Positions 8,615 to 17,725 of a DNA stretch of 37,814 nt are shown piece after piece. How positions within the stretch are numbered: position 1 is the first letter of the stretch; the number at the start of each line of letters is the position of its first letter. Made by a program: the position numbers and the translations under genes. The stretch comes from Flammeovirgaceae bacterium UBA4465 (lineage in GTDB: Bacteria > Bacteroidota > Bacteroidia > Cytophagales > Cyclobacteriaceae): the NCBI GenBank assembly GCA_905182655.1, contig CAJJCN010000058.1, positions 1-37,814 on the forward strand, in the 5' to 3' direction. The notes under the pieces are model-generated. The model saw only the letters and a list, made by a program, of their open reading frames with translations, ran no database searches and was not told the origin of the DNA.

Positions 8615-9391
8615 CTAATCTCTAGTAATATTTATTAAAACAAAGTCTGAAGTCTCGGCTACATTACTCTTGTTTAAATTTCGATCATAAATATAAAAGC
8701 TCATCTTGATCGAATCGTTCCTAAATGTTTGTTGGAATCCTTGAGAGAGCATCGCAAAAGAAATATCACCCTTCAATGATTTTCCTATATTTCCTTCATC
8801 GAAAACAGGAATGCGTGAATTAAAAAATTCAACACATCCACCTTGACTAAAATCATCATTTATTAACTGATATTCCCCCCTTATTTTTTTATAAAAATTG
8901 ACATAAATATTTTTATTGAACCTGTTTTTTTTAATTAAAAAAGTATCCATTTGATCGATATCTAGAGGATCTGTTTCTAAATCAGTAGTTACTAGATAGT
9001 CGGCACAACCATAATCAGGCAATGTTTGATCAAAGTCATAGTTTCCCGATAGGGTCACTTCTCCTTCATAGGCCGTTGCTAAAATGAGGGGTTCGTTAAA
9101 ACTTAATTGACCATATTCAATTAAATAATATTCTGAATCCACCTCCTGTACGACATAATTAAAATTATGATAAGGTGGATAAACTTCATAAATATCAAGA
9201 CCTATATCACCATCTCCATCTTCAAAATTAAAAGTTAAAATCAAACTATCAGCCGCACCATCAACCGCTACAAACTCGATCCTATTGAAGCTAATGGACG
9301 GCTCTTCAGGTAAATCTGGAGAATCATAGCAGCCCAGCAGTGAAATTGAAGCCAAGCAATAACCAAAGTATTTGAATCTATTATTTAACAT
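8615..9391 (-). CDS. Hypothetical lipoprotein
   Basis: A 258-residue protein with a lipoprotein signal peptide (lipobox SLLGC, Cys21), so it should be lipid-anchored in the envelope. After the anchor comes an acidic region with DGDGDIG at about 58-64, a calcium-binding-like Asp-rich turn also seen in secreted beta-rich proteins. No catalytic motif is visible and I cannot assign a function. It sits alone on this strand, divergent from the LuxE-like gene (90-bp gap) and convergent with the E1 gene. It may belong to a Cytophagales lipoprotein family that needs profile searches to name. Confidence 0.75.
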   Translation of the reverse strand: MLNNRFKYFGYCLASISLLGCYDSPDLPEEPSISFNRIEFVAVDGAADSLILTFNFEDGDGDIGLDIYEVYPPYHNFNYVVQEVDSEYYLIEYGQLSFNEPLILATAYEGEVTLSGNYDFDQTLPDYGCADYLVTTDLETDPLDIDQMDTFLIKKNRFNKNIYVNFYKKIRGEYQLINDDFSQGGCVEFFNSRIPVFDEGNIGKSLKGDISFAMLSQGFQQTFRNDSIKMSFYIYDRNLNKSNVAETSDFVLINITRD

Positions 9392-9481
9392 TTTATACTG
9401 GCAAAGTAAAGGTATTTACCTATATAATCGAAGGTAATTCTATCTTTACCCTTTGTTAAGAAAGAATAATTAATTCATACT

Positions 9482-10450
9482 ATGAGTTTTTATCAAAACT
9501 TCAAAAATTCAATTTTAGATATTACAAATGATAACTTCAACGACCGAAGTCTCTCATTATTTGATTATCAATACCATACCAACGAAATATACAGGTCGTA
9601 TTGTACCCATTTGAAAATAAAAAAAAAGGAAATTCAACACATTGAAGATATTCCATTTTTACCTATCGAATTTTTCAAAAGAAATGAAATAAAATCGGAA
9701 CAGTGGACACCGGAAAAAATATTTTTTTCTAGCGGTACCACCCTCGGAACCAAAAGTAAAAGTTTGGTGCGTGATCTTGACTTTTTTCGTCAAATGACCA
9801 AAAAAAATTATGAGCAGGTTTATGGCCCATTGGATCGACGGATCATTCTAGCCCTTCTTCCCTCCTATTTAGAACAGGGTCATTCTTCTCTGGTCGAAAT
9901 GGTAAATTACTTCCTTACTTATGCACAAAATGGATCAAGATACATCAATATTGAAGACCCAAACATCGATCATGTATTCAACGATGCCACAAAAAAAACA
10001 CTCATTGGTGTGAGTTATGCATTATTGGACTTTGCTGCTAAACAACCTAGCAGTAAAAACTTATCCATAATGGAAACCGGTGGAATGAAAGGTCGGAAAA
10101 AGGAAATCGTCAGAGAACAACTGCATCAAATGATTGATCTAGGATTCCGTCCTAAAAACTTATTTACCGAATATGGAATGACCGAACTCCATTCTCAAGC
10201 TTATGCAAAAGAAAAAGGAAACCTAATGTTTCCCGCTTGGGCAAGGTGTTTAATCCGTGATATCAATGATCCCTTTTCCTTTACTAAAAAGGGTATGACA
10301 GGAGGCATTAACATCATTGATTTAGCCAATATAAGTACTTGTGCTTTTATTGAAACCAAAGACCTTGGCAGAAAGATGGATGCCTTTCAATTTAAGGTAA
10401 TGGGTCGTTTTGACGATAGCGAGATAAGGGGTTGCAACCAATTATTCTAA
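9482..10450 (+). CDS. LuxE-like acyl-protein synthetase / acyltransferase family protein
   Basis: A 322-residue protein of the LuxE family, relatives of the adenylate-forming enzymes. LuxE activates a fatty acid as acyl-AMP and transfers it to a protein cysteine. The motif FFSSGTT at 81-87 is the Ser/Thr-rich ATP-binding loop, and LFTEYGMTEL at about 222-231 matches the second adenylation motif (YGxTE). No luxC, luxD or luciferase genes are near, so bioluminescence is not implied. In Bacteroidota, stand-alone versions of this kind have no firmly known substrate, although lipid or cell-surface modification is plausible. Confidence 0.78.
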   Translation: MSFYQNFKNSILDITNDNFNDRSLSLFDYQYHTNEIYRSYCTHLKIKKKEIQHIEDIPFLPIEFFKRNEIKSEQWTPEKIFFSSGTTLGTKSKSLVRDLDFFRQMTKKNYEQVYGPLDRRIILALLPSYLEQGHSSLVEMVNYFLTYAQNGSRYINIEDPNIDHVFNDATKKTLIGVSYALLDFAAKQPSSKNLSIMETGGMKGRKKEIVREQLHQMIDLGFRPKNLFTEYGMTELHSQAYAKEKGNLMFPAWARCLIRDINDPFSFTKKGMTGGINIIDLANISTCAFIETKDLGRKMDAFQFKVMGRFDDSEIRGCNQLF

Positions 10451-10561
10451 ATCACACAGTTACTTAGCAAAAAAAAATGTTGTATTCAGGGAAGTATGAC
10501 CTTAAAAAATAAAAATTTCTCAAAAAATTATAATAACTTCACGTTACAAACATAAAAAATC

Positions 10562-10687
10562 ATGAAAAAGCTTTTATTAATAGGTTTCGTTTTAGTGGCC
10601 ATGGGTGCTTGCACACAGAAATTATGTCCAACTTATTCACAAGTAGATTCGATAGATGTTGAGCATACAGATCTAGCTAAGGCTTAA
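10562..10687 (+). CDS. Tiny lipoprotein (41 aa)
   Basis: A small reading frame with a classic lipoprotein signal peptide: MKKLLLIGFVLVAMGAC, with the lipidated Cys at position 17. It is followed by only about 24 residues (TQKLCPTYSQVDSI and an acidic tail). The mature peptide has one further cysteine in KLCPTYS. Its start lies 111 bp after the LuxE-like gene, and its end overlaps the convergent response regulator gene by 11 bp. The signal peptide makes it a convincing gene despite its size. The role is unknown. Confidence 0.7.
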   Translation: MKKLLLIGFVLVAMGACTQKLCPTYSQVDSIDVEHTDLAKA

Positions 10688-11852
10688 TACTTTTAGCCAA
10701 ATTAGTGTGATCTTTAATTTCTTTAGCTGAAATTTCTTTTTCAGAAAGTATTACTAAGCGCTCAATCACATTTCTTAATTCTCTTATATTACCTGGCCAC
10801 ACGTAGTGAGTGAGCAGTTGACGGGCGTCCGATTTAATGGGTATTAATGGCATACCATAGTCCCGGCATATCTCTTTTAAAAAGTAATTCGTTAAAGTAA
10901 CAATATCTTGAGTTCTATTTCTCAATGGCGGTACTTCAATCAAAATTACGCTGAGTCGGTGATACAAATCTTCTCTAAAATTACCAGCGGAAATCTCCTT
11001 TTTTAAATCTTTATTTGTGGCGGCTACAATTCTTACATCCACCTTAATGGATTTCTCTCCCCCTACTCTTGTGATTTGATTTTCTTGTAGTGCCCGTAGT
11101 ACTTTCGCTTGAGCGGCCAAACTCATATCACCAATCTCATCCAGAAATAAGGTTCCTTGATGCGCTTGTTCGAATTTTCCAATGCGTTGCTTATTTGCCG
11201 AGGTAAAAGCACCCTTTTCATGACCAAATAATTCGCTTTCAATTAACTCTGAAGGAATAGCAGCACAGTTTACTTCAATTAAATGCTTATTTGATCGATC
11301 ACTTTTTTCATGTAGCCATTTGGCCACTAATTCCTTCCCCGTACCATTTTCACCTGTAATTAATACTCTGGCTTGGGTAGGAGCTACTTTTTGGATCATG
11401 GATTTAACCATATTGATTTCCGGCGAATCGCCGATAATCTCTATAATTCCATTCATTTTCTTTTTCAGCACCTTGGTCTCCCTAATTAAATGACCTTTTT
11501 CAAGGGCATTTTTAATGGTTAACAATAATCGATTGAGGTCTGGTGGCTTTTCAATAAAGTCAAACGCTCCTTTTTTAGTCGCTTCAACCGCTGTTTCAAT
11601 AGTCCCTTGGGCAGTTATCATAATAAAAACAGCAGGTATGCCTTCTTCATTCGCCAACTCAAGAAGTTGAATACCGTCCATTTTAGGCATTTTGATATCA
11701 CAAAGCACCAAATCAACCTGATGTTTCTTTAGATAGGCTAGGCCTGCCTCACCATCGCCCGCCTGTCCTACCCTATGACCTTCAAATTCTAAAATTTCAA
11801 TTAAGGTCTCTCGAATACTCTTTTCATCATCAACAATTAAAATATGGGCCAT
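10677..11852 (-). CDS. Sigma-54-type response regulator (REC + AAA+) lacking a DNA-binding domain
   Basis: NtrC-family protein of 391 residues. The receiver domain (about 1-120) has phospho-acceptor Asp52 in LVLCDIKMPKMDG and conserved Lys102. The AAA+ domain (about 140-375) has Walker A GENGTGKE (167-174), Walker B TLFLDEIGD (234-242) and the arginine-finger region REDLYHRL (293-300). The sigma-54-contact loop reads GAFTSA in place of GAFTGA. The chain ends right after the WPGNIRELRNVIERL segment, so the C-terminal Fis-type HTH of classical NtrC is absent. No histidine kinase lies beside it. The gene starts 18 nt after the 3' end of rnpB. Confidence 0.9.
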   Translation of the reverse strand: MAHILIVDDEKSIRETLIEILEFEGHRVGQAGDGEAGLAYLKKHQVDLVLCDIKMPKMDGIQLLELANEEGIPAVFIMITAQGTIETAVEATKKGAFDFIEKPPDLNRLLLTIKNALEKGHLIRETKVLKKKMNGIIEIIGDSPEINMVKSMIQKVAPTQARVLITGENGTGKELVAKWLHEKSDRSNKHLIEVNCAAIPSELIESELFGHEKGAFTSANKQRIGKFEQAHQGTLFLDEIGDMSLAAQAKVLRALQENQITRVGGEKSIKVDVRIVAATNKDLKKEISAGNFREDLYHRLSVILIEVPPLRNRTQDIVTLTNYFLKEICRDYGMPLIPIKSDARQLLTHYVWPGNIRELRNVIERLVILSEKEISAKEIKDHTNLAKSIKP

Positions 11853-11869
11853 ATTAATTCAATTAAAAT

Positions 11870-12235
11870 TAAACAAGCAAATAAGCCGGGTTCTGTACCG
11901 TATCAAGATAAATCTTAATACTGTCCCATCATTTATCTAGTTCCAAAATCACTTTTGGAATCTAACGGTCTACCCTTCTTGCATGAGCGAGTAACTCTTG
12001 ATCGCAAGATCTATTTGACCTTTCAGCCCGTAAGGTTTACAATGCGCCTCAACTCACGCTGAGACCGGTGAGCTCTTACCTCACCTTTTCACCCTTATCT
12101 TGAACAAGTCAAGACGGTATATTTTCTGTTGCACTATCTCCTTTAAAAAAAGACTTCCAATTAAGAAGTACGGCACTCTGTGCTGCCCGGACTTTCCTCC
12201 TCAATATTGAGGCGATGAGCTCGCTTGCTCTACAA
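11870..12235 (-). ncRNA. rnpB: RNase P RNA (catalytic RNA, type A-like)
   Basis: The RNA subunit that matures tRNA 5' ends. On the minus strand the hallmark GAGGAAAGTCCGGG is at 12186-12199, near the 5' end. GGTAAGAGCTCACCGG and AGTGCAACAGAAAATATACC follow in the interior, and ACAGAACCCGGCTTAT at 11881-11896 closes the 3' side. The ends were set by the P1 pairing of GAGCAAGC (5') with GCTTGTTT (3') and are accurate to a few bases. It lies between tamB (upstream) and the response regulator (18 nt downstream). Confidence 0.93.
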
Positions 12236-12240
12236 ACTTA
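12233..12240 (-). promoter_or_regulatory. Candidate -7 element (TAAGTTTG) of rnpB
   Basis: On the minus strand TAAGTTTG matches TAnnTTTG exactly and ends only a few bases before the predicted 5' end of RNase P RNA, where a -7 box should be. No clear TTG -33 element is present at the usual spacing. The exact edge of the RNA overlaps this box by a few bases of uncertainty. Confidence 0.5.
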
Positions 12241-12299
12241 ACTATTACGAGCCCGCTTTTAAGTGTAATCTAAAAAAGATGCCCTCAAAAAATTGCAAA

Positions 12300-15200
12300 T
12301 TATTTTTTAGCAGCATTCACAAATAACCCTTTCAGCTTATCAAATGTTTTCACATATTGCAAGCTAATGCCTCCCTCCGCTGAATTCTCATTTGCATAAT
12401 TATATGGATTGTTTTGTCGAAAGATTTTTAACCTTAACCTTCCATCTTCGGTCAAAAAATAGTCAAAGGACCAATCACCTATAATATTGTTAGTAGAACC
12501 CGATTGATTTTGGGTATTGTTTACCGCACTTGCTCCGGCCAAACGTAAGCGCCCCTCTAAAAATGTATAGGCCAATCTCAACTCAACCGTTTCAATAGCA
12601 GATTCATCCATACCCAATAAATCTACACTTACTTCAAGATTATCATCAACCTGATTCAACCAATAACTCAATTGATTGCTAATGAATTCACTGACACTAT
12701 TTCCAAAACCTTGCCCTATCTGTTCAGAGGAAGGGAGTTGATTACTAGGTGACAATTGTCTCAAAATCAGCAAACTGAAAACTTGGCGTTTTAACTCTTG
12801 CTCATTTGAATTAATGGCCGTAATGATATCGTACCAATCGGTATCACTATTAGATACGGCACTGTTTTCTTCAAACTTAAGTTTAAAATCAATTTCAGGA
12901 TTAATAATGGGTCCATTGAGTTTAAGAACAACCAATATGGGACTTTTTTTACCAAAGTTCTGTGATTGACCTGCCCAAGATGAAAGATCAACCAATTGTC
13001 TATAATTGGCCTCTAAGGACATGATCCCTTGGTAGGGATCCCCGAAAAATGATACCATACCTCCCGGTTGGATTTTAAATTCTTTGTTTAGGACATTTGA
13101 AGTCCAATTATAGGCTCCCTCCAGCACTTCAAATTGACCACGCACTTCAAATTGACCATCAGAATTAACATTTAACTGCAAATTCCCTTGTCCCCTACCT
13201 CTTATGATATCTCCCGTTTGTTCATTAAAAATCAGTTCTCCATACACATCTCGAGTAATCTCTAGATTCATATTTACCTGAAACCCTCTTATGTTATTTT
13301 TTGGATCTACAACATCGCTAGACGAAGTAATCATATCGGATCGATTCACAAAATGAATATAATCTTGGTTTTCAAAGTTCATTTGATCCTCAATAGGTAT
13401 TTTTATGCGCGTTTTTGCTTCGGTTTGAATATTTGCATCGAAGAGTAGATTGGTAAATGGACCACTTATGCGTATATCACCGCTACCAAAAACATTACCA
13501 TAATATAGGGCATTTTGATCACGGCTTGTGTTTAAGAGTTCTAAATTGAGAAAGTCCACTTTTACATCCAGACGCTTACCTTTCAAATTTTCATGTGTGA
13601 CTTGGCCCGTTACAAAGCCTTGTGCTCCAAACCTGTCAAATAAATCAATTTGATCAAAATAAATAGTATTTTGATCAAATTGAGTGCTTCCAGAAAATAC
13701 ATAATCAGTATTCAAATAATCGACTGTAGCTACCCCTTGAGACAAAGAAGCCTGTCCATTGATCTTAGGGTTAACTATAGGGCCTTGAATTCTCAATTTT
13801 CCTGTAGCATATCCATCAATACCTGAAATCTTTTTTTGAAATAATGGTGCCAACCAATTAATTCTCATCTCTTTAAATTCTGCATTCAAATCAAGTTGAT
13901 CTTCGTGACTACTAGGAAATACATAACCAAATAACCTCCCTTTTTGAGTAGAATCAGACCCTATTTTAATATCAGTATATAATCCATTCTCACGCGGTCT
14001 CCAATCAAGGACTCCCGTCAAATCACCAATGGTAACTTCTTCAAATTGGAATCCTAATAAATTGAGTTGGCCATCTATGTGCCAGGCCTGCTCAGCATTC
14101 AATCGATCTATTTTTAAATTAGACGACAATATACCTCCCCATTTACGTGGCAAAACAGAAGCTATATTCTGCAAATCAAAATGTCCTATTTCAAGGTAAA
14201 GCTCAGAGGATTGATCGTTTGATATTACGCCTTCTAATCCTATAAAATCAAGATCATTAGAAATTTCAATGTCTTTAAGCCAGAGTCGCTCTTTGGAAAT
14301 GATGATTTGATTTTCTTCACTAATTTTCCAAGTCTTGTCTAACCACTTGAGCTCCGAAGTCAAAAATTTAATGGCTATTTCTTCACTTCCAAAAACACAT
14401 TGAGTATTCAAGTTCAGAGATGACTTTTTCATTGTTTGATCTATCTTAAAGTCCCCTGTTAAGGTATCTGAATTTAAATTTAATGAAATATTTAAATCAG
14501 ATGTTTCTGGAAAACGGGGCCATTTCTGCTTTTTTGAAGATAACCTCACTTGACCATCAACCTGATGGCTTTCATTTATTCTCAGATCAAATGTCATTTG
14601 ATTATCCATAAATTTGAGGGTATCCATTTGCAATAGATCCATAAAAATATGGCCAGAAAAAGAAGAGCCCCGTTGATAGGCTAAATCAATACTCAAACTT
14701 CCCCCTAATTCCTGATCTATTTCAGTCAGCCTTCCGATAGCACCCATATCTTCTAGATCTACTTTCAATTTAATTTCATAGGTATTTAATGGCGCCTCCA
14801 TGACCTCTATGGTTTTCCTGTTAAGGGTCAATTGATCTTTATAAAAACGAGCTTCGGATATTAAATCAGAAATAACAGCATAGATGGGGAAATTGCCAGA
14901 GGCAGACAATTTAAAGATTGAGTTTTCAATCTTTATTCTTTCCGCTTCGGTAGTATCTATTGAAATGTAAATTGGATCAAAAATCATACTCTTCCCCTTA
15001 TTCAATATCTGGATCTCATCCAAAACTAAATTGCCTCTTAAGCTAGATTTTTGAATATCCTTCAAACTAATTTTGGCATGCAATGAACTTATAGAAGTCT
15101 CTTTGTAAAATTTCATTGCTCTCAAATTTGCATAATTGATGTCTAAATCTACTTCAAGTTGGGGGGACTTCTGATGAACGTAAACCCCCTCGCCCCTCAG

Positions 15201-16694
15201 TTGTAAGTCTTCATCACTGGCCCTTAAGTTGAAACGGTAATTATTCAAATCCTTATTTAAGACTAAACTCACGTTTTGGTAGGCCTTATTTAAAAATATA
15301 AAATTTTCGAATTGAAATTGTACATTTGAATTCATGGTCTCAGGATCAGTACCTGACCCTTGAAAGTTTAATCTTCCGCGGCATTTTCCTAATCTAGGAT
15401 CATCTATTATTTTCCCTAATTGAAGGGCCTCGAAATCAACCTCCCCTTGGTATGAAATTTTGTCTGGATTTGAAAGGTCCATAACATTAAGAGCAAGACC
15501 GATGTCTCCATATTCATTGGTTGCCTCACCTTGAACCAACATTTCATCTTTATTGCCCTGAATCGTCCCCGAAAAGCGAATCGGTCCATAATGGTAATCT
15601 TTGAGATAGCCTCTTACATCTTCTTGAACCCAATATGAATCGAGGAGTTCTAATGTTAAAATCGTAGAATCAACACCAACCATACCTTTGATATTACCCT
15701 GTGCTTTCACCAGACTCCCTGTTTCCAATGTTCCGGTAAGGCTTGAGAGTTTAAGGTCATTCAAATAACCTTGTATCTGCATCTCTAAGGAGACGCTTCT
15801 ACGGTCCTTAAAATACTTTTGCAGCTTAATATTCAGATCTTTACTATCTATTACAGAGCGACTCAAAGTCAGATCTATAAATACACTATCTTTTTTAAAC
15901 GCGGTCCAATTTCCATGAATCAACCTCAAGTTGACCTCACTATTAATCTCTGTTTCTCCCCATTTTAAATGCATATCACTGAGATCTATTTGGTCTCGAG
16001 TAAAACCAACATTCCCCTTAAAATCAGTAAAGGGAGTACTTGTAAAAGCAGATGAATCCGCTTTTAAAGTATCCACATAAAAACTGATACTATCAGTGGA
16101 AGCCATAATATCCATTACTTTTAGATGACTTATGTTTAGGTTGAAGGGAGACGGACTCAGCGTCGGATGGGTAAGGAGATGATCATTCCAAGTAATCTGT
16201 AAGTCTTTAAATATCAAACTTCCAATATGCCATATATTGTCGCTCTGAATAACCTTATCATCCGTCTGTAGGGCCGCTAGGAATGATTGCAAATTGACTA
16301 CATCGGATTTTCTATATTTATTGAGATTAACCCTCGTTTTATCAAAATAAATATACTCAAAACTCAAGGATCCCTTTCGAAGCAAATCACTCAGGTTAAA
16401 ATCTATTTCTACGTCATCGAATGACAACATAAGGTTTTTATTTAGATCAAAAACCTGTATACGGGTGATATTAGATCGATCCCACCAATCAATATTTATC
16501 GCTTCAATTTTGATAGTATGATCACTCTTTTGTGACAAATCGGCTATAAAGGACCTGACTAAATTTTCTTGCACATTGGAAAACTGCAGAAAGAGGGTTA
16601 TGGCCATCAAAATAAATGACAGTAAACCCACAGCATATAACAAATATCTTAGGAGGGATCTAACTATATTTGCTAGGCTATTTTTCAAACTCAA
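12300..16694 (-). CDS. tamB: Translocation and assembly module protein TamB (DUF490)
   Basis: A giant envelope protein of 1464 residues with one N-terminal membrane anchor (about 15-38). A very long beta-rich, repetitive body follows, and the C-terminal DUF490/TamB domain occupies about 1050-1450 (NPEIDFKLKFEE; DNLEVSVDLLGMDES). TamB spans the periplasm and helps insert outer-membrane proteins or move phospholipids. The usual outer-membrane partner TamA is not in the window. No ATG fits the N-terminus: TTG at 16694, directly after an in-frame TGA, or TTG at 16688 must be the start. It is divergent from tsaD with only 14 bp between the start codons. Confidence 0.9.
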   Translation of the reverse strand: MSLKNSLANIVRSLLRYLLYAVGLLSFILMAITLFLQFSNVQENLVRSFIADLSQKSDHTIKIEAINIDWWDRSNITRIQVFDLNKNLMLSFDDVEIDFNLSDLLRKGSLSFEYIYFDKTRVNLNKYRKSDVVNLQSFLAALQTDDKVIQSDNIWHIGSLIFKDLQITWNDHLLTHPTLSPSPFNLNISHLKVMDIMASTDSISFYVDTLKADSSAFTSTPFTDFKGNVGFTRDQIDLSDMHLKWGETEINSEVNLRLIHGNWTAFKKDSVFIDLTLSRSVIDSKDLNIKLQKYFKDRRSVSLEMQIQGYLNDLKLSSLTGTLETGSLVKAQGNIKGMVGVDSTILTLELLDSYWVQEDVRGYLKDYHYGPIRFSGTIQGNKDEMLVQGEATNEYGDIGLALNVMDLSNPDKISYQGEVDFEALQLGKIIDDPRLGKCRGRLNFQGSGTDPETMNSNVQFQFENFIFLNKAYQNVSLVLNKDLNNYRFNLRASDEDLQLRGEGVYVHQKSPQLEVDLDINYANLRAMKFYKETSISSLHAKISLKDIQKSSLRGNLVLDEIQILNKGKSMIFDPIYISIDTTEAERIKIENSIFKLSASGNFPIYAVISDLISEARFYKDQLTLNRKTIEVMEAPLNTYEIKLKVDLEDMGAIGRLTEIDQELGGSLSIDLAYQRGSSFSGHIFMDLLQMDTLKFMDNQMTFDLRINESHQVDGQVRLSSKKQKWPRFPETSDLNISLNLNSDTLTGDFKIDQTMKKSSLNLNTQCVFGSEEIAIKFLTSELKWLDKTWKISEENQIIISKERLWLKDIEISNDLDFIGLEGVISNDQSSELYLEIGHFDLQNIASVLPRKWGGILSSNLKIDRLNAEQAWHIDGQLNLLGFQFEEVTIGDLTGVLDWRPRENGLYTDIKIGSDSTQKGRLFGYVFPSSHEDQLDLNAEFKEMRINWLAPLFQKKISGIDGYATGKLRIQGPIVNPKINGQASLSQGVATVDYLNTDYVFSGSTQFDQNTIYFDQIDLFDRFGAQGFVTGQVTHENLKGKRLDVKVDFLNLELLNTSRDQNALYYGNVFGSGDIRISGPFTNLLFDANIQTEAKTRIKIPIEDQMNFENQDYIHFVNRSDMITSSSDVVDPKNNIRGFQVNMNLEITRDVYGELIFNEQTGDIIRGRGQGNLQLNVNSDGQFEVRGQFEVLEGAYNWTSNVLNKEFKIQPGGMVSFFGDPYQGIMSLEANYRQLVDLSSWAGQSQNFGKKSPILVVLKLNGPIINPEIDFKLKFEENSAVSNSDTDWYDIITAINSNEQELKRQVFSLLILRQLSPSNQLPSSEQIGQGFGNSVSEFISNQLSYWLNQVDDNLEVSVDLLGMDESAIETVELRLAYTFLEGRLRLAGASAVNNTQNQSGSTNNIIGDWSFDYFLTEDGRLRLKIFRQNNPYNYANENSAEGGISLQYVKTFDKLKGLFVNAAKK

Positions 16695-16708
16695 TCATGG
16701 GTATATAA

Positions 16709-17725
16709 ATGAAAACCATCTTACTTGGTATTGAATCATCATGTGACGAAACCTCTGCTTCTATCTGCATTGATGGCAAAGTAATGAATAATATCATCGC
16801 TACGCAATCCATACATAAAGAATACGGCGGTGTAGTACCTGAATTGGCCTCCAGAGCACATCAAAAAAATATTATTTTAGTGGTAGACTCAGCACTCAAA
16901 GGAGCACAGATTAAACTTTCAGATTTAAGTGCCATTGCTGTCACGCAAGGCCCTGGCTTATTAGGTGCACTGATGGTGGGTTATTCCTATGCCAAAAGTC
17001 TAGCATTTGCCTTGAATATCCCTTTTATTAACGTGAATCATATGAAGGCACATATATTGGCTCATTTTATTGAAACACCGGCACCTATATTTCCCTTTCT
17101 TTGTCTCACCGTGAGCGGTGGTCATACCCAAATCGTAAAGGTCGACAGTGCTATTGACATGGTCGTGTTGGGAAGTACTATTGATGATGCTGTAGGCGAA
17201 GCCTTTGATAAAGGGGCCAAATTACTGGGGTTTCCCTATCCTGGTGGACCACAAATTGATAAATATGCCGCTTCAGGTAACCCTGATAGATTCCCGTTTT
17301 CAGAATCTCAAATAAAAGATTTGAATTTTTCATTTAGTGGAATCAAAACTTCGTTATTATATTTCCTTAGAGATCATTTGAAAAAAAATCCTACTTTCAT
17401 AGAAGAAAATATTGAAGATATCTGTGCGAGTTATCAAAAACATCTGATTTCAATGCTCATGAAAAAATTAGTATCAGCAGCAGGTAAGACCGGCATAAGA
17501 CAAATTGCCATTGCTGGGGGTGTTGCAGCAAATAAGGAGTTAAGAAAGCAGCTTAAGCTACTGAGTCAAAAACATAATTGGACGAGCTATATACCTGAAT
17601 TCGAATATTGTACGGACAATGCAGCTATGGTTGCTATCTCCGGTCATCTTTATTTTCAAAATGACTCTTTTGGCAATTTAACAGATGCTCCCAAACCTAG
17701 AATGACTTTTGAAAATGAAAAATAA
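16709..17725 (+). CDS. tsaD: tRNA N6-adenosine threonylcarbamoyltransferase
   Basis: Catalyses the last step of t6A37 formation on ANN-decoding tRNAs, transferring the threonylcarbamoyl group made by TsaC/TsaB partners. The metal-binding pair is His111 and His115 in VNHMKAHILAHF. ASKH-fold phosphate loops include GIESSCDETSAS (8-19), SGGHTQIV and AIAGGVAANKELR, and the C-terminal Asp lies in CTDNAAMVA. At 338 residues it is full length. It is the first gene of an overlapping plus-strand operon with smpB and an HNH gene. Its promoter must lie within the start of tamB because the divergent gap is only 14 bp. Confidence 0.96.
   Translation: MKTILLGIESSCDETSASICIDGKVMNNIIATQSIHKEYGGVVPELASRAHQKNIILVVDSALKGAQIKLSDLSAIAVTQGPGLLGALMVGYSYAKSLAFALNIPFINVNHMKAHILAHFIETPAPIFPFLCLTVSGGHTQIVKVDSAIDMVVLGSTIDDAVGEAFDKGAKLLGFPYPGGPQIDKYAASGNPDRFPFSESQIKDLNFSFSGIKTSLLYFLRDHLKKNPTFIEENIEDICASYQKHLISMLMKKLVSAAGKTGIRQIAIAGGVAANKELRKQLKLLSQKHNWTSYIPEFEYCTDNAAMVAISGHLYFQNDSFGNLTDAPKPRMTFENEK

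Noticed and set aside
9482..10450. A bioluminescence (lux) operon
   Set aside because: Only a LuxE-like protein is present; luxA, luxB, luxC and luxD are absent.
12300..16694. Long open frames on the strand opposite or shifted within tamB
   Set aside because: The tamB reading frame is continuous over 1464 codons with a clear family domain; the others are shadows.
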